The position numbers and the translations under genes are program-made. From NCBI RefSeq assembly GCF_003201955.1, contig NZ_QJJM01000007.1, forward strand, positions 186,691-250,690: a DNA stretch of 64,000 bases, read 5' to 3'. The DNA is from Blastomonas natatoria. GTDB taxonomy: Bacteria > Pseudomonadota > Alphaproteobacteria > Sphingomonadales > Sphingomonadaceae. Of this stretch, positions 9,956-19,336 are shown one piece after another (within the stretch, counting starts at the first letter, position 1; each line of letters opens with the position of its first letter). Below the pieces are notes generated by a model. That model had not been told where the DNA came from, searched no databases, and saw nothing but the letters and a program-made list of their open reading frames with translations.

Positions 9956-10292
9956 AGGAGGAGCGCCGAGAACCGTCACGCAATGCAACGCAAATGGCCG
10001 CCGCGCGGCTGGTTCGCCCGGTGCTCTCGCACGCGCGATGCAATGGCCGGTCTGGCCCGCTGCATTGATTCTCTCCTGTCCGTGTCCTTTGGCCGATACC
10101 ATATGGCAGCTACCGTAAACGTCAACCGCCGTGAGGGTGACGTTACGGCATCGGGCCTAGGATTCAACAGGCTTGCAGCCGCCTTGCGTCCACCATAGAT
10201 TGGTCCGCGACGGACGGTTTTGGCCGCAGGAAAAGCTTCCCGGCCAAAGCCCGTTGGGACCCGTAATGAATTCAGGCGCAGAGAGGATGACG
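9956..10292. other. Divergent intergenic region of the acyl-CoA island
   Basis: About 337 bases between the outward-facing MFS and acyl-CoA dehydrogenase genes. It should hold promoters for both units. The only clear structure I see is the inverted repeat at 10113-10148. A GAGAGG ribosome site at 10281-10286 serves the plus-strand gene. No small gene is convincing. Confidence 0.6.
10113..10148. promoter_or_regulatory. Imperfect inverted repeat, candidate operator for the divergent acyl-CoA units
   Basis: Left arm CCGTAAACGTCA (10113-10124) and right arm TGACGTTACGG (10138-10148) are inverted copies apart from one extra base in the left arm, separated by 13 bases. The half-site TTGACGTTTACGG (minus strand) resembles acyl-CoA-responsive regulator sites of the LiuR/MerR kind as I remember them, which is inference only. 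No regulator gene lies in the visible cluster. Confidence 0.5.
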
Positions 10293-11474
10293 ATGAGCGA
10301 TCTCGATCAGTTCAGGACAGAAGTGCGCGCATGGCTGGAGGAGAATTGCCCCGCCGAGATGCGCGAGCCGGTGCGCGGCGACGACGACGTGTGCTGGGGC
10401 AGACGCAACTGGAAGTTCAAGAACGAGGCGCAGAAGCTGTGGCTCGATCGCTGTGTCGCCAAGGGCTATACCGTGCCCGACTGGCCCAAGGCCTATGGCG
10501 GTGCCGGCCTGTCGGCAGCTGAAACCAAGATCCTGCGCCAGGAAATGGCGCGCATCAATGCCCGACCGCCGCTGTCGAGCTTCGGTATCTGGATGCTTGG
10601 CCCCGCGCTGCTGCACTTTGGCACCGAAGAGCAGAAGGTGCATTATCTCGGCCAGATCGCGCGCGGCGAAATCCGCTGGTGCCAGGGCTATTCGGAACCG
10701 GGTTCGGGATCGGACCTCGTCAGCTTGCAGACCTATGGCGAGGACAAGGGCGATCACTGGGTGGTCAACGGCCAGAAGATCTGGACCAGCTATGCCGACA
10801 AGTGCGACTGGATCTTCTGTCTGGTCCGCACCGACAAGACGAACAAGTATCAGGGCATCTCGTTCCTGCTGTTCGACATGGAGACGCCCGGCGTCACCAC
10901 CAAGCCGATCAAGCTGATCAGCGGCAATTCGCCCTTCTGCGAGACCTTCTTCGACAATGTCGTGGTGCCCAAGCACCAGATCGTCGGCGAACTCAACCGC
11001 GGTTGGGACGTCGCCAAGTATCTGCTCGGCCATGAGCGCGAGATGATCTCGGGCGGTGGCCTGGGCGATGGCGCGCCGTCGCTTGGCGCGCAGCTCAAGA
11101 ACTCGATCGGCACCAACGGCCTTGGTCAGCTCGACGACGGCATCCTGCGCGCCGAACTCGCGCAGTTCGATGTCGATGCGCTGGCATTCAAGGCGATGGC
11201 CGAGCGCTTCGGAGACGAGATGAAGGCGGGCAAGGGGCATCCCGCCCAGCCCAACATGATGAAATACGCCGGGACCGAATTGAACAAGCGTCGTCACGAG
11301 CTGGTCATGGCGGGCAACGGTTCGGACGCGCTCGAGTGGGAAAGCGAAGCCAGCAAGGGCGGTGCCAAGGCCCGCAACTGGCTGCGCACCAAGGCGAACA
11401 GCATCGAGGGCGGCACCAGCGAGGTGATGCTCAACGTCATCTCCAAGCGCATCCTCGACCTGCCGGGCGCTTGA
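10293..11474 (+). CDS. Acyl-CoA dehydrogenase, catalytic-type subunit (FadE-like)
   Basis: 393-residue acyl-CoA dehydrogenase. It has YSEPGSGSDLVSLQT in the FAD/substrate domain, VNGQKIWTSYAD, a basic stretch WLRTKANS and the C-terminal SIEGGTSEVMLNVIS segment that carries the catalytic glutamate in this subfamily. ATG at 10293 is preferred over ATG at 10287 because GAGAGG abuts the first ATG but is 6 bases from the second. The next gene (11617) is a shorter ACAD without this motif. The pair resembles the alpha/beta subunits of heterotetrameric steroid-side-chain ACADs such as mycobacterial ChsE1/ChsE2 (comparison from known families, not proven here). Confidence 0.92.
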   Translation: MSDLDQFRTEVRAWLEENCPAEMREPVRGDDDVCWGRRNWKFKNEAQKLWLDRCVAKGYTVPDWPKAYGGAGLSAAETKILRQEMARINARPPLSSFGIWMLGPALLHFGTEEQKVHYLGQIARGEIRWCQGYSEPGSGSDLVSLQTYGEDKGDHWVVNGQKIWTSYADKCDWIFCLVRTDKTNKYQGISFLLFDMETPGVTTKPIKLISGNSPFCETFFDNVVVPKHQIVGELNRGWDVAKYLLGHEREMISGGGLGDGAPSLGAQLKNSIGTNGLGQLDDGILRAELAQFDVDALAFKAMAERFGDEMKAGKGHPAQPNMMKYAGTELNKRRHELVMAGNGSDALEWESEASKGGAKARNWLRTKANSIEGGTSEVMLNVISKRILDLPGA

Positions 11475-11484
11475 GCCATTATGG

Positions 11485-11602
11485 CCCTCTCCCCTTCAGG
11501 GGAGAGGGTTGGGAGAGGGGGCAACCCCCTCGTTTTTTCCATATTTTAAAGGGCCGGCCAGGGCTTCGCTTCCCTCTCCCCGGCCTTCTCCCCTGAAAGG
11601 GA
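11485..11602. repeat. C/T-G/A rich palindromic repeat (REP-like), copy B
   Basis: Begins with a perfect 24-base palindrome at 11485-11508 (arms CCCTCTCCCCT / AGGGGAGAGGG). It continues through a terminator-like hairpin and ends with TCTCCCCTGAAAGGGAGA, an inverted echo of the start. The same building blocks occur at 7084-7226. It occupies most of the gap between two acyl-CoA dehydrogenase genes. Confidence 0.75.
11515..11538 (+). terminator. Rho-independent terminator-like hairpin inside repeat copy B
   Basis: Stem GAGGGGG (11515-11521), loop CAA, stem CCCCCTC (11525-11531), then G and six T (11533-11538). It should end or attenuate transcription after the first plus-strand ACAD, so the downstream ACAD genes may have their own promoter or be expressed by read-through. 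Confidence 0.7.
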
Positions 11603-11616
11603 GACGGAGACTTTAA

Positions 11617-12753
11617 ATGCCCATGTTCCTCAACGAAGACCAAGCCATGCTGCGCGACAGCGCGCGCGAATTCCTCAAATCCGAAGCCCCGGTCAGCCAT
11701 ATGCGCAAGTTGCGCGACGAAGGCTGCAAGGACGGTTTCCGCCATGCGCTGTGGAAGCAGTTCGGCGAGATGGGCTTTACCGGGATCCTCATCGGCGAGG
11801 ACGATGGCGGGCTCGGGCTCGGCCATGTCGAGGCCGGCGTGGTGCTTGAGGAGATCGGCCGCAACCTGTCGCCTTCGCCATTCCTGACCACGGCAGTCGC
11901 AGGCGTGTCGGCGCTGAACCATGGCGGCCAGCATCTCAAGGACAAGTTCTTCCCCGGCATCCTGGCGGGCGAGACTGTGCTGGCGCTGGCGATCGACGAG
12001 CATGCCAAGCATCGCCCCGCGCAGATCGCGACCAAGGCAGAAAAGTCGGGTAACGGCTTCAAGCTCAGTGGCAAGAAGCAGTTCGTTGTGCAGGGCGCCA
12101 GCGCCGACGCGCTGATCGTGGCGGCGCGGACCGCTGGCGCGCCGGGCGAGACCGACGGGATCACTCTGTTTGCGGTCGACAAGGACGCTGCGAACATGTC
12201 GATCGACAACACCCGGCTGGTCGACAGCTCCATGGCCGCGCATGTCACGCTCGACGGTGTCGAGGTCGATGGCGACGCGGTGATCGGCGAGGTCGATCAG
12301 GGCTGGCAGGTGCTTGCCGCGCTGCTCAAGGCGGGCCGTGCCGGCTCTGCCGCCGAACTTGTCGGCGTCGGATCGGGCGCGATGGACATGACGGTCGATT
12401 ATCTGAAACAGCGCAAGCAGTTCGGCCGTCTGATTGGCGAATTCCAGGCGCTGCAGCACCGCGCCGCGCACCTGTACAGCGAGATGGAGATCGCGCGCGC
12501 CGCCGTGCTCAAGGCGCAGCAGCTGCTCGACGAGGGCAAGGACAGCGCCGACATCTATGTCTCGGTTGCCAAGGCCAAGGCAGGTCGCAGCGCGAATCTG
12601 GCAGTGCGCGAGGGCGTGCAGATGCACGGCGGCATCGGCATGACAGATGAATATGATATTGGCTTCTACATGAAGCGAGATCGTGCGCTCAACGAGTTCA
12701 TGGGCGATGCCAATTTCCACGCTGGCCGGGTTGCGGAGATATTCGGGTACTGA
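11617..12753 (+). CDS. Acyl-CoA dehydrogenase, probable non-catalytic partner subunit
   Basis: 378-residue acyl-CoA dehydrogenase-fold protein with helical N-domain (MFLNEDQAMLRDSARE), beta domain and the C-terminal QLRKQFG-type segment (KQRKQFGRLIGEFQ). The C-terminus reads GYDI/GFYMKRDRALNEFMGD and lacks the EGGTSE or YEGTSE motif that holds the catalytic glutamate. Such ACADs usually act as the structural half of an alpha2-beta2 enzyme, with the catalytic half encoded next door, here 10293-11474. Ribosome site GGAGA lies before ATG 11617; ATG 11623 is an alternative. Bound FAD and substrate class are unknown. Confidence 0.88.
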   Translation: MPMFLNEDQAMLRDSAREFLKSEAPVSHMRKLRDEGCKDGFRHALWKQFGEMGFTGILIGEDDGGLGLGHVEAGVVLEEIGRNLSPSPFLTTAVAGVSALNHGGQHLKDKFFPGILAGETVLALAIDEHAKHRPAQIATKAEKSGNGFKLSGKKQFVVQGASADALIVAARTAGAPGETDGITLFAVDKDAANMSIDNTRLVDSSMAAHVTLDGVEVDGDAVIGEVDQGWQVLAALLKAGRAGSAAELVGVGSGAMDMTVDYLKQRKQFGRLIGEFQALQHRAAHLYSEMEIARAAVLKAQQLLDEGKDSADIYVSVAKAKAGRSANLAVREGVQMHGGIGMTDEYDIGFYMKRDRALNEFMGDANFHAGRVAEIFGY

Positions 12754-12794
12754 TGGTCGGTACCGCCCAGCCACGCTTGGGGAGAACACGATAA

Positions 12795-13937
12795 ATGGCA
12801 CTCGATCCCGAAATTTTCGAAGCCCTGCTCGAAGGCGTCCGTCGTTTCGTCGCCGAACGCCTGCGTCCACTCGAGGCGCAGGTGTCCGAAACCGACGAGA
12901 TTCCCGACGATCTCGTCCAGGACATGCGCGAACTCGGCCTGTTCGGCCTGTCAATCAGCGAGGATTATGGCGGTCTCGGCCTCAACATGGAGGAGGAGGT
13001 GCGCATCGCCTTCGAACTCGGGCGCACGTCGCCCGCGATGCGCTCCACCTTCGGCACCAATGTCGGCATCGGCAGCCAGGGGCTGGTGATGGACGGAAAC
13101 GAGGCGCAGAAAGCCAAGTACCTGCCGCTGATCGCGAGCGGCGAGATCATCACCTCGTTTGCATTGACCGAGCCTGATGTCGGATCGGACAGCGGATCGG
13201 TGAAGACACGCGCCGAGCTCGATGGCGACGCCTATGTGCTCAACGGCTCCAAGCGCTACATCACCAACGCCGACAAGGCCGACCTGTTCACCGTGATGGC
13301 GCGCACCGGTGGGCCCGGCCCCAAGGGCGTCAGCGCATTCCTGGTGCCGCGCGATCTGCCCGGACTGTCGGTCGGCAAGCCCGAGCGCAAGATGGGCCAG
13401 CAGGGTGCGCATGTCTGTGATGTCAATTTCGACAATGTGCGCGTGCCTGTGGAGAACCGGCTGGGCGCGGAGGGCGATGGCTTCAAGGTCGCCATGCGCG
13501 TGCTCGATCGCGGGCGGCTGCACATCTCGGCGGTCTGTGTCGGCGCGGCGGAGCGGCTGATCGCGGACAGCATCGCCTATGCAAAGGACCGGCAGCAGTT
13601 CGGCAAGCCGATTGCCGAGTTCCAGCTGATCCAGGCGATGATTGCCGACTCGGTCGCCGAGTGCAAGGCGGCCAAGGCTCTGGTGCTGCAGACGGCCAAG
13701 GCCAAGGACCGCGGCGAGCGGATCACCGAGGATTGCGCCTGTGCCAAGCTGATCGCATCGGAAATGGTCGGCCGCGTCGCCGACCGCGCCGTGCAGATCT
13801 TCGGCGGCGCGGGCTATATCGCCGATTACGGCATCGAACGCTTCTACCGCGATGTCCGCCTGTTCCGCATCTATGAGGGAACGAGCGAGATACAGCGGAC
13901 CATTATCGCAAGGGAAGCCTTGCGTTCGGAGGGATGA
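12795..13937 (+). CDS. Acyl-CoA dehydrogenase, canonical homotetramer type
   Basis: 380-residue acyl-CoA dehydrogenase. Signatures are ALTEPDVGSDSGS in the central domain, LNGSKRYITNAD, DRQQFGKPIAEFQ, and the C-terminal IYEGTSEIQRTIIARE whose glutamate is the catalytic base in SCAD/MCAD-like enzymes. The start at 12795 is preceded by GGAGA at a normal distance, 41 bases after the previous ACAD. Its stop lies against the next gene, an SDR, so the two are probably co-translated. It likely oxidises an acyl-CoA intermediate in the same pathway and is self-sufficient, unlike the ACAD just upstream. Confidence 0.93.
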   Translation: MALDPEIFEALLEGVRRFVAERLRPLEAQVSETDEIPDDLVQDMRELGLFGLSISEDYGGLGLNMEEEVRIAFELGRTSPAMRSTFGTNVGIGSQGLVMDGNEAQKAKYLPLIASGEIITSFALTEPDVGSDSGSVKTRAELDGDAYVLNGSKRYITNADKADLFTVMARTGGPGPKGVSAFLVPRDLPGLSVGKPERKMGQQGAHVCDVNFDNVRVPVENRLGAEGDGFKVAMRVLDRGRLHISAVCVGAAERLIADSIAYAKDRQQFGKPIAEFQLIQAMIADSVAECKAAKALVLQTAKAKDRGERITEDCACAKLIASEMVGRVADRAVQIFGGAGYIADYGIERFYRDVRLFRIYEGTSEIQRTIIAREALRSEG

Positions 13938-13939
13938 AC

Positions 13940-14740
13940 ATGAGCATTGAGAATCTGTTTTCGGTCAAGGGCAAGGTCGCCCTGGTTACGGGCGGGTCGC
14001 GCGGCATTGGCAAGATGATCGCACAGGGCCTGATCGCCGGTGGCGCGAAGGTCTATATCTCGGCGCGCAAGGCGGCGGCCTGCGATGCGACTGCCGAGGA
14101 ACTGGGTCCGAACTGCATTTCGCTGCCCTGCGACGTATCCAGTGTCGAAGGCGCGCGCCAGCTTGCGGCCCAGCTCGCCGAGCATGAAAGCCGTCTCGAC
14201 ATTCTGGTCAACAATGCCGGCGCCGCCTGGGGGGCGGAGTTCGAGGATTTCCCGGAAATCGGCTGGGACAAGGTGATGGATCTGAACGTCAAGTCGCCGT
14301 TCTTCCTGACCCAGGCGCTTCACGACCTTCTCAAGGCAGGCGCGACTGCCGAAACCCCGGCCAAGGTGATCAACATCTCCTCGGTCGATGGCATGCGCGT
14401 CAATCCGTGGGAAACCTACAGCTATCAGGCGAGCAAGGCGGCGCTGATCCAGCTGACCAAGCGCATGGCCGTCCGCCTGCTGCGCGACCATATCTATGTC
14501 ACCGGTATCGGTCCGGGCGCTTTCCCGTCAGACATGAACAAGGCCGCGCGTGATTATGGCGACAAGGTCGCCAGCGGCATCCCCAACAAGCGGGTCGGCG
14601 ACTGGCAGGATATCTCGGGCGCGGTGATCTTTCTCGCCAGCCGGGCCGGCGATTATGTCATCGGAACGACGATCCCGGTCGATGGCGGCATCGTCAATGC
14701 CTCGGTCCCGCAGGGCGGCTACGACCCCGAAGGGCACTGA
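13940..14740 (+). CDS. SDR family oxidoreductase (RhlG/3-oxoacyl reductase-like)
   Basis: 266-residue short-chain dehydrogenase. It has TGGSRGIG near residue 18, NNAGAAWG, a serine in INISSVDG and YQASKAA, ending TTIPVDGGI. The serine-arginine after the glycine motif (ISARKAAA) suggests NADP use. GGAGGG at 13928-13933 favours ATG 13940; ATG 13934 overlaps the previous stop as ATGA and is possible. It closes the plus-strand acyl-CoA unit and is followed by a strong terminator hairpin. The substrate is not predictable; RhlG-like reductases act on 3-oxoacyl chains. Confidence 0.88.
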   Translation: MSIENLFSVKGKVALVTGGSRGIGKMIAQGLIAGGAKVYISARKAAACDATAEELGPNCISLPCDVSSVEGARQLAAQLAEHESRLDILVNNAGAAWGAEFEDFPEIGWDKVMDLNVKSPFFLTQALHDLLKAGATAETPAKVINISSVDGMRVNPWETYSYQASKAALIQLTKRMAVRLLRDHIYVTGIGPGAFPSDMNKAARDYGDKVASGIPNKRVGDWQDISGAVIFLASRAGDYVIGTTIPVDGGIVNASVPQGGYDPEGH

Positions 14741-14766
14741 TCGGTCCCGACAGGTCGTAAAATCGC

Positions 14767-14796
14767 GGCGCGCGCACTGGTTGCGCGCGCCGTTTT
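14767..14796 (+). terminator. Rho-independent terminator after the acyl-CoA island
   Basis: Perfect 10-bp stem GGCGCGCGCA (14767-14776) / TGCGCGCGCC (14782-14791) with loop CTGGT, then GTTTT. It separates the SDR gene from the DUF4197 gene. Confidence 0.8.
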
Positions 14797-14834
14797 GATG
14801 CACACTGACCGGGAATATTCTGGGGAGATGTGTG

Positions 14835-15536
14835 ATGGCCTTGCGCAACCTGGCGATGGCAATCGGCCTGAGCATGGCAGTGGTTGTGACCGTTCCGATC
14901 GCCGAGGCGCAATCCCGCAAATCCTCGCCCTCACTAGGCGGGTCGATGAAGGGCCTGCTCGGCAATGCGTCGGACAGCGCGCTCGATCAGCTGGGACAGC
15001 CCGGCGCGTTCTATGCGGATCAGGCTGTGCGTATCCTACTCCCGGGCCCGCTGCAAAAGGCGACCAGGCTGATGCGACTCACCGACCGGGCGGGCATCAC
15101 CAACAATCTTGTAAAGTCGCTCAACGATGCGGCGGGCCTCGCGGCGCAGGAGGCCAAGCCGGTGTTCCGCTCGGCGATCGATTCGATGACGCTGGCGGAC
15201 GGCGTCGGCGTCGTCGCGGGCGGCGACACGGCGGGAACACAATATCTGCGCCGAACTTCGGGCGAAGTGCTGCGGCAGAAAATGCGGCCGCTGGTGGGCA
15301 ATGCCTTGGGCCGCACCGGAGCTTTCAAGCATCTCGACAGTCTTGGCAGCAGCGGCACCGGCGGCGTTCTGGGTGCGCTGGCGGGCGTCGATCTCAGCCG
15401 CGATGGCCTGATCGACAGCGTCACCGATCAGGCGATGTCGGGCATCTTCACCTATATCGGGCGCGAGGAAGCCAGTTTTCGTCAGAATCCGCTCAAGTCC
15501 GGCAAGAAACTGCTCGATCGGATGAGGTCAAACTGA
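14835..15536 (+). CDS. DUF4197 family secreted protein
   Basis: 233-residue protein with an N-terminal signal peptide (LAMAIGLSMAVVVTVPIAEAQ, cleavage after AEA) and the DUF4197 pattern: FYADQAVRILLPGPLQK near residue 60, an internal GLAAQEAKPVF segment, and a C-terminal SGIFTYIGREEASFRQNP. The family function is unknown; it is predicted periplasmic and mostly helical. ATG 14835 is chosen for its spacing to GGGGAG; GTG 14832 is one codon earlier. It is convergent with gmk, the two stops touching with no gap. It has its own position after a terminator, so it is probably a single-gene unit. Confidence 0.87.
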   Translation: MALRNLAMAIGLSMAVVVTVPIAEAQSRKSSPSLGGSMKGLLGNASDSALDQLGQPGAFYADQAVRILLPGPLQKATRLMRLTDRAGITNNLVKSLNDAAGLAAQEAKPVFRSAIDSMTLADGVGVVAGGDTAGTQYLRRTSGEVLRQKMRPLVGNALGRTGAFKHLDSLGSSGTGGVLGALAGVDLSRDGLIDSVTDQAMSGIFTYIGREEASFRQNPLKSGKKLLDRMRSN

Positions 15537-16193
15537 TCAGGGGGCGGGCGCGTTCATCAGATCGCGGACATAGTCGATCAGGCCGGTCTGGCGCGCGCGG
15601 CGCATCCGCTCCGAATTCAGGATCTGGCGGACCTTCTCGAAACAATTGTCGACATTGTCGTTGATGACGACGAAATCATAGCCATCCCAGTGGCTGATCT
15701 CGTCCTGCGCGCGGGCCATGCGGCCAGCGATCACCTCTTCGCTATCGGTGTTGCGGCTGCGCAGGCGGCGATGGAGCTCCTCGAGTGACGGCGGCAGGAT
15801 GAACACGCGTACGACATCGCCCTCGGCCCTCTGGTAGAGCTGCTGCGTCCCCTGCCAGTCGATATCGAAAAGAAAATCCTGACCCTCGCGCAAGCCCTGC
15901 TTCACCTGCGCCTTGGGCGTTCCGTAATAATGGCCGAACACCTTGGCCCATTCGAGCAGCGCATTCTCTTCGACCAGTCGGTGAAATTCGCTCTCGTCGA
16001 TGAAATGATAATGTTGCCCGTCCACCTCGCCCGGGCGTGGGGGCCGTGTCGTTACCGAAACCGACAGTGCAATATGCCCGTCCTGCTCGAGCAGCATTCT
16101 GGCGATCGTGGATTTGCCCGCGCCTGAAGGCGATGACAGGATGAACAGCAGGCCACGGCGGGCAAGGGGCGCTTGGATGACGGTATCGACCAT
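15537..16193 (-). CDS. gmk: Guanylate kinase
   Basis: 218-residue guanylate kinase that phosphorylates GMP to GDP. The P-loop is SSPSGAGKST (residues 20-29). The GMP-binding signature is VTTRPPRPGEVDGQHYHF, followed by the FGHYYGTPK and FDIDWQGTQQL segments. The length matches bacterial Gmk with a short N-terminal extension. The stop abuts the stop of the DUF4197 gene on the other strand. Upstream on the same strand is a small membrane-associated hypothetical protein. Confidence 0.97.
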   Translation of the reverse strand: MVDTVIQAPLARRGLLFILSSPSGAGKSTIARMLLEQDGHIALSVSVTTRPPRPGEVDGQHYHFIDESEFHRLVEENALLEWAKVFGHYYGTPKAQVKQGLREGQDFLFDIDWQGTQQLYQRAEGDVVRVFILPPSLEELHRRLRSRNTDSEEVIAGRMARAQDEISHWDGYDFVVINDNVDNCFEKVRQILNSERMRRARQTGLIDYVRDLMNAPAP

Positions 16194-16254
16194 GGCGGCT
16201 CATGGCCAAAGCCATGCCGAAAGGTCAACCGGTTTGTGCGGTTTGTCCCTCTGA

Positions 16255-16620
16255 TCAGGTCTTGGGAGGCTTGTTCCTGTCCTTGCGCTGATCGTAGACC
16301 GCCTTGGCGATCAACGCCCCTCCGACCAGCAGCGCGCCCGGCACCGACCTGGTCGCCACACGCGCCGCAATCGCTCCCATCACGGTCCCGCCGAACACCG
16401 TTGCCGCAATCTGGTTGCGTGCCTTGGCGCCGATCAGGTCGCGAATCAGTTGATCCTTGGCCGCGGAAGCAACCAGTCGGCTCGCTCCGTTCCAGGCGCC
16501 CACGGTCCAATGTGCCTGGGCAGCGGGGGGATTGGCGACCACGCCTGATCCCGCGATCGGTGCTGGAGCGTCAATGACGGGTGCGTCGGTGTCGGAAAGC
16601 TGCGGTTCTGCCCTGGTCAT
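16255..16620 (-). CDS. Hypothetical small protein with a glycine-rich membrane segment
   Basis: 121 residues, not recognised. The N-terminal 40 residues are acidic and proline/alanine rich. The middle is amphipathic (AKDQLIRDLIGAKARNQ). Residues about 70-105 form one long hydrophobic stretch rich in glycine and alanine (FGGTVMGAIAARV, ALLVGGALIAKAV), ending in a lysine-rich tail. This resembles a hairpin or single-pass inner-membrane protein. It lies between fumC and gmk on the same strand, 61 bases before gmk. It is a believable gene by codon pattern, but no function can be assigned. Confidence 0.65.
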   Translation of the reverse strand: MTRAEPQLSDTDAPVIDAPAPIAGSGVVANPPAAQAHWTVGAWNGASRLVASAAKDQLIRDLIGAKARNQIAATVFGGTVMGAIAARVATRSVPGALLVGGALIAKAVYDQRKDRNKPPKT

Positions 16621-16704
16621 TGGTATTCCATAGCTGATATTGCCCTCGGCATAAACGTCTGCGTTCGCCGATCCGTTCCGACCCTCTGCGGCGGCGCGGT
16701 TGGA

Positions 16705-18102
<1,398 letters not shown>

Positions 18103-18149
18103 AGGCTAAGTCCGTTCTGGGTTACCCGCGGCGAACGGCCCCATAGCCG

Positions 18150-18629
18150 TTACTTGCGCTTGCCGAAGTCCACGCTGACGACGTTGGAGCCATCACCATC
18201 GCCGCCGGGATGGTCGTTTTCCGCCGCTTCATGCGGTTCGGGCGGGGGCGTATCGCCCGAGACCTGGAATTGCAGGCCGAAATCGACCGCCGGGTCGACA
18301 AATGCGGTGATCGAACTGAACGGGATGAACAGATGCGCAGGGACACGGTTGAAGCTGAGGCCGACTGAAAATCCAGTCTTCTCGACCTTCAGGTCCCAGA
18401 ATTTCTGCTGCAGGACGATCGTCATCTCGTCCGGAAAGCGTTCGACCAGATGGCGCGGGATATCGACGCCCGGCGAGCGGGTCTTGAAGGTGATGTAGAA
18501 ATGGTGATTGCCGGGCAGGCCATTCGATTCGACCTCGCCCAGCACCCGGCCGACGACCGCGCGCAAGGCTTCCTGGACGATCTCGTCATAGGGAATCAGG
18601 CTGTCGGGCGCATCGTCACTCATGCCCAT
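18150..18629 (-). CDS. sspB: SspB-like ClpXP adaptor (alphaproteobacterial type)
   Basis: 159-residue protein of the alphaproteobacterial SspB family. By family it delivers ssrA-tagged proteins from stalled ribosomes to ClpXP. The folded domain covers residues about 15-120 with HFYITFKTRSPGVDIP, RFPDEMTIVLQ and VGLSFNRVPAHLFIPFSSITAFVDP. A flexible acidic linker follows and the C-terminus VVSVDFGKRK is the short basic/hydrophobic tail that docks ClpX in SspB proteins. Start taken at ATG 18629; ATG 18623 is also possible. It is divergent from hisB with about 113 bases between. Confidence 0.88.
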   Translation of the reverse strand: MGMSDDAPDSLIPYDEIVQEALRAVVGRVLGEVESNGLPGNHHFYITFKTRSPGVDIPRHLVERFPDEMTIVLQQKFWDLKVEKTGFSVGLSFNRVPAHLFIPFSSITAFVDPAVDFGLQFQVSGDTPPPEPHEAAENDHPGGDGDGSNVVSVDFGKRK

Positions 18630-18742
18630 TTTGTTGGACTGACAATCGTTCAGGGTCAAGGCGCTAATGGCACGCAGGCCATCGACCGACCCAGTGCGGC
18701 AAAAATGTTGCGCGTGTCCGCAAGGTGATTATAGGGCGCAGC

Positions 18743-19336
18743 ATGCGCACGGCTCGGATAGAACGCAAGACCCATGAAACCGATATTTTCGTCGAGTTAA
18801 ACCTCGACGGGACAGGCCAGTTCGACGTGTCGACCGGCATCGGTTTTCTCGACCATATGGTCGAGCAGTTTTCGCGCCATTCGCTGATCGATCTGACCTG
18901 CAGGATCAAGGGCGACCTGCATGTCGACCAGCACCACACGACCGAAGATTGCGCGCTCGCGATCGGTCAGGCGCTGACCCAGGCGCTGGGAGACAAGGGT
19001 GGCATCGTGCGTTACGGCCATGCCTATTCGCCCATGGACGAGACGCTGAGCCGGGTCGCGGTCGATATTTCGGGTCGGCCCTATTTCGTCTGGAAGGCCG
19101 GCTTCACCCAGCCGCGCCTCGGCGAGATGGACACCGAGCTGTTCGAGCACTGGTTCCACTCGATCGCGCAGACGGCGGGCCTGACGCTGCACATCGAACT
19201 GCTTTACGGCGCCAACAACCACCATATCTGCGAAAGCATCTACAAGGGCTTTGCTCGTGCGATGCGCGCAGCGGTGGAGATCGACCCGCGCAAGCAAGGC
19301 GCGGTGCCTTCGACAAAGGGCATATTGGGTGGCTGA
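18743..19336 (+). CDS. hisB: Imidazoleglycerol-phosphate dehydratase
   Basis: 197-residue monofunctional HisB, the sixth-step dehydratase of histidine synthesis. It has both metal-binding repeats: [12 protein letters not shown] and [14 protein letters not shown] in the first half, [10 protein letters not shown] and [18 protein letters not shown] in the second. ATG 18743 ([10 protein letters not shown]) is used; a GTG upstream at 18725 is possible. It heads a his operon and overlaps hisH by 8 bases. The phosphatase domain seen in enterobacterial HisB is absent, as usual for alphaproteobacteria. Confidence 0.97.
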   Translation: MRTARIERKTHETDIFVELNLDGTGQFDVSTGIGFLDHMVEQFSRHSLIDLTCRIKGDLHVDQHHTTEDCALAIGQALTQALGDKGGIVRYGHAYSPMDETLSRVAVDISGRPYFVWKAGFTQPRLGEMDTELFEHWFHSIAQTAGLTLHIELLYGANNHHICESIYKGFARAMRAAVEIDPRKQGAVPSTKGILGG

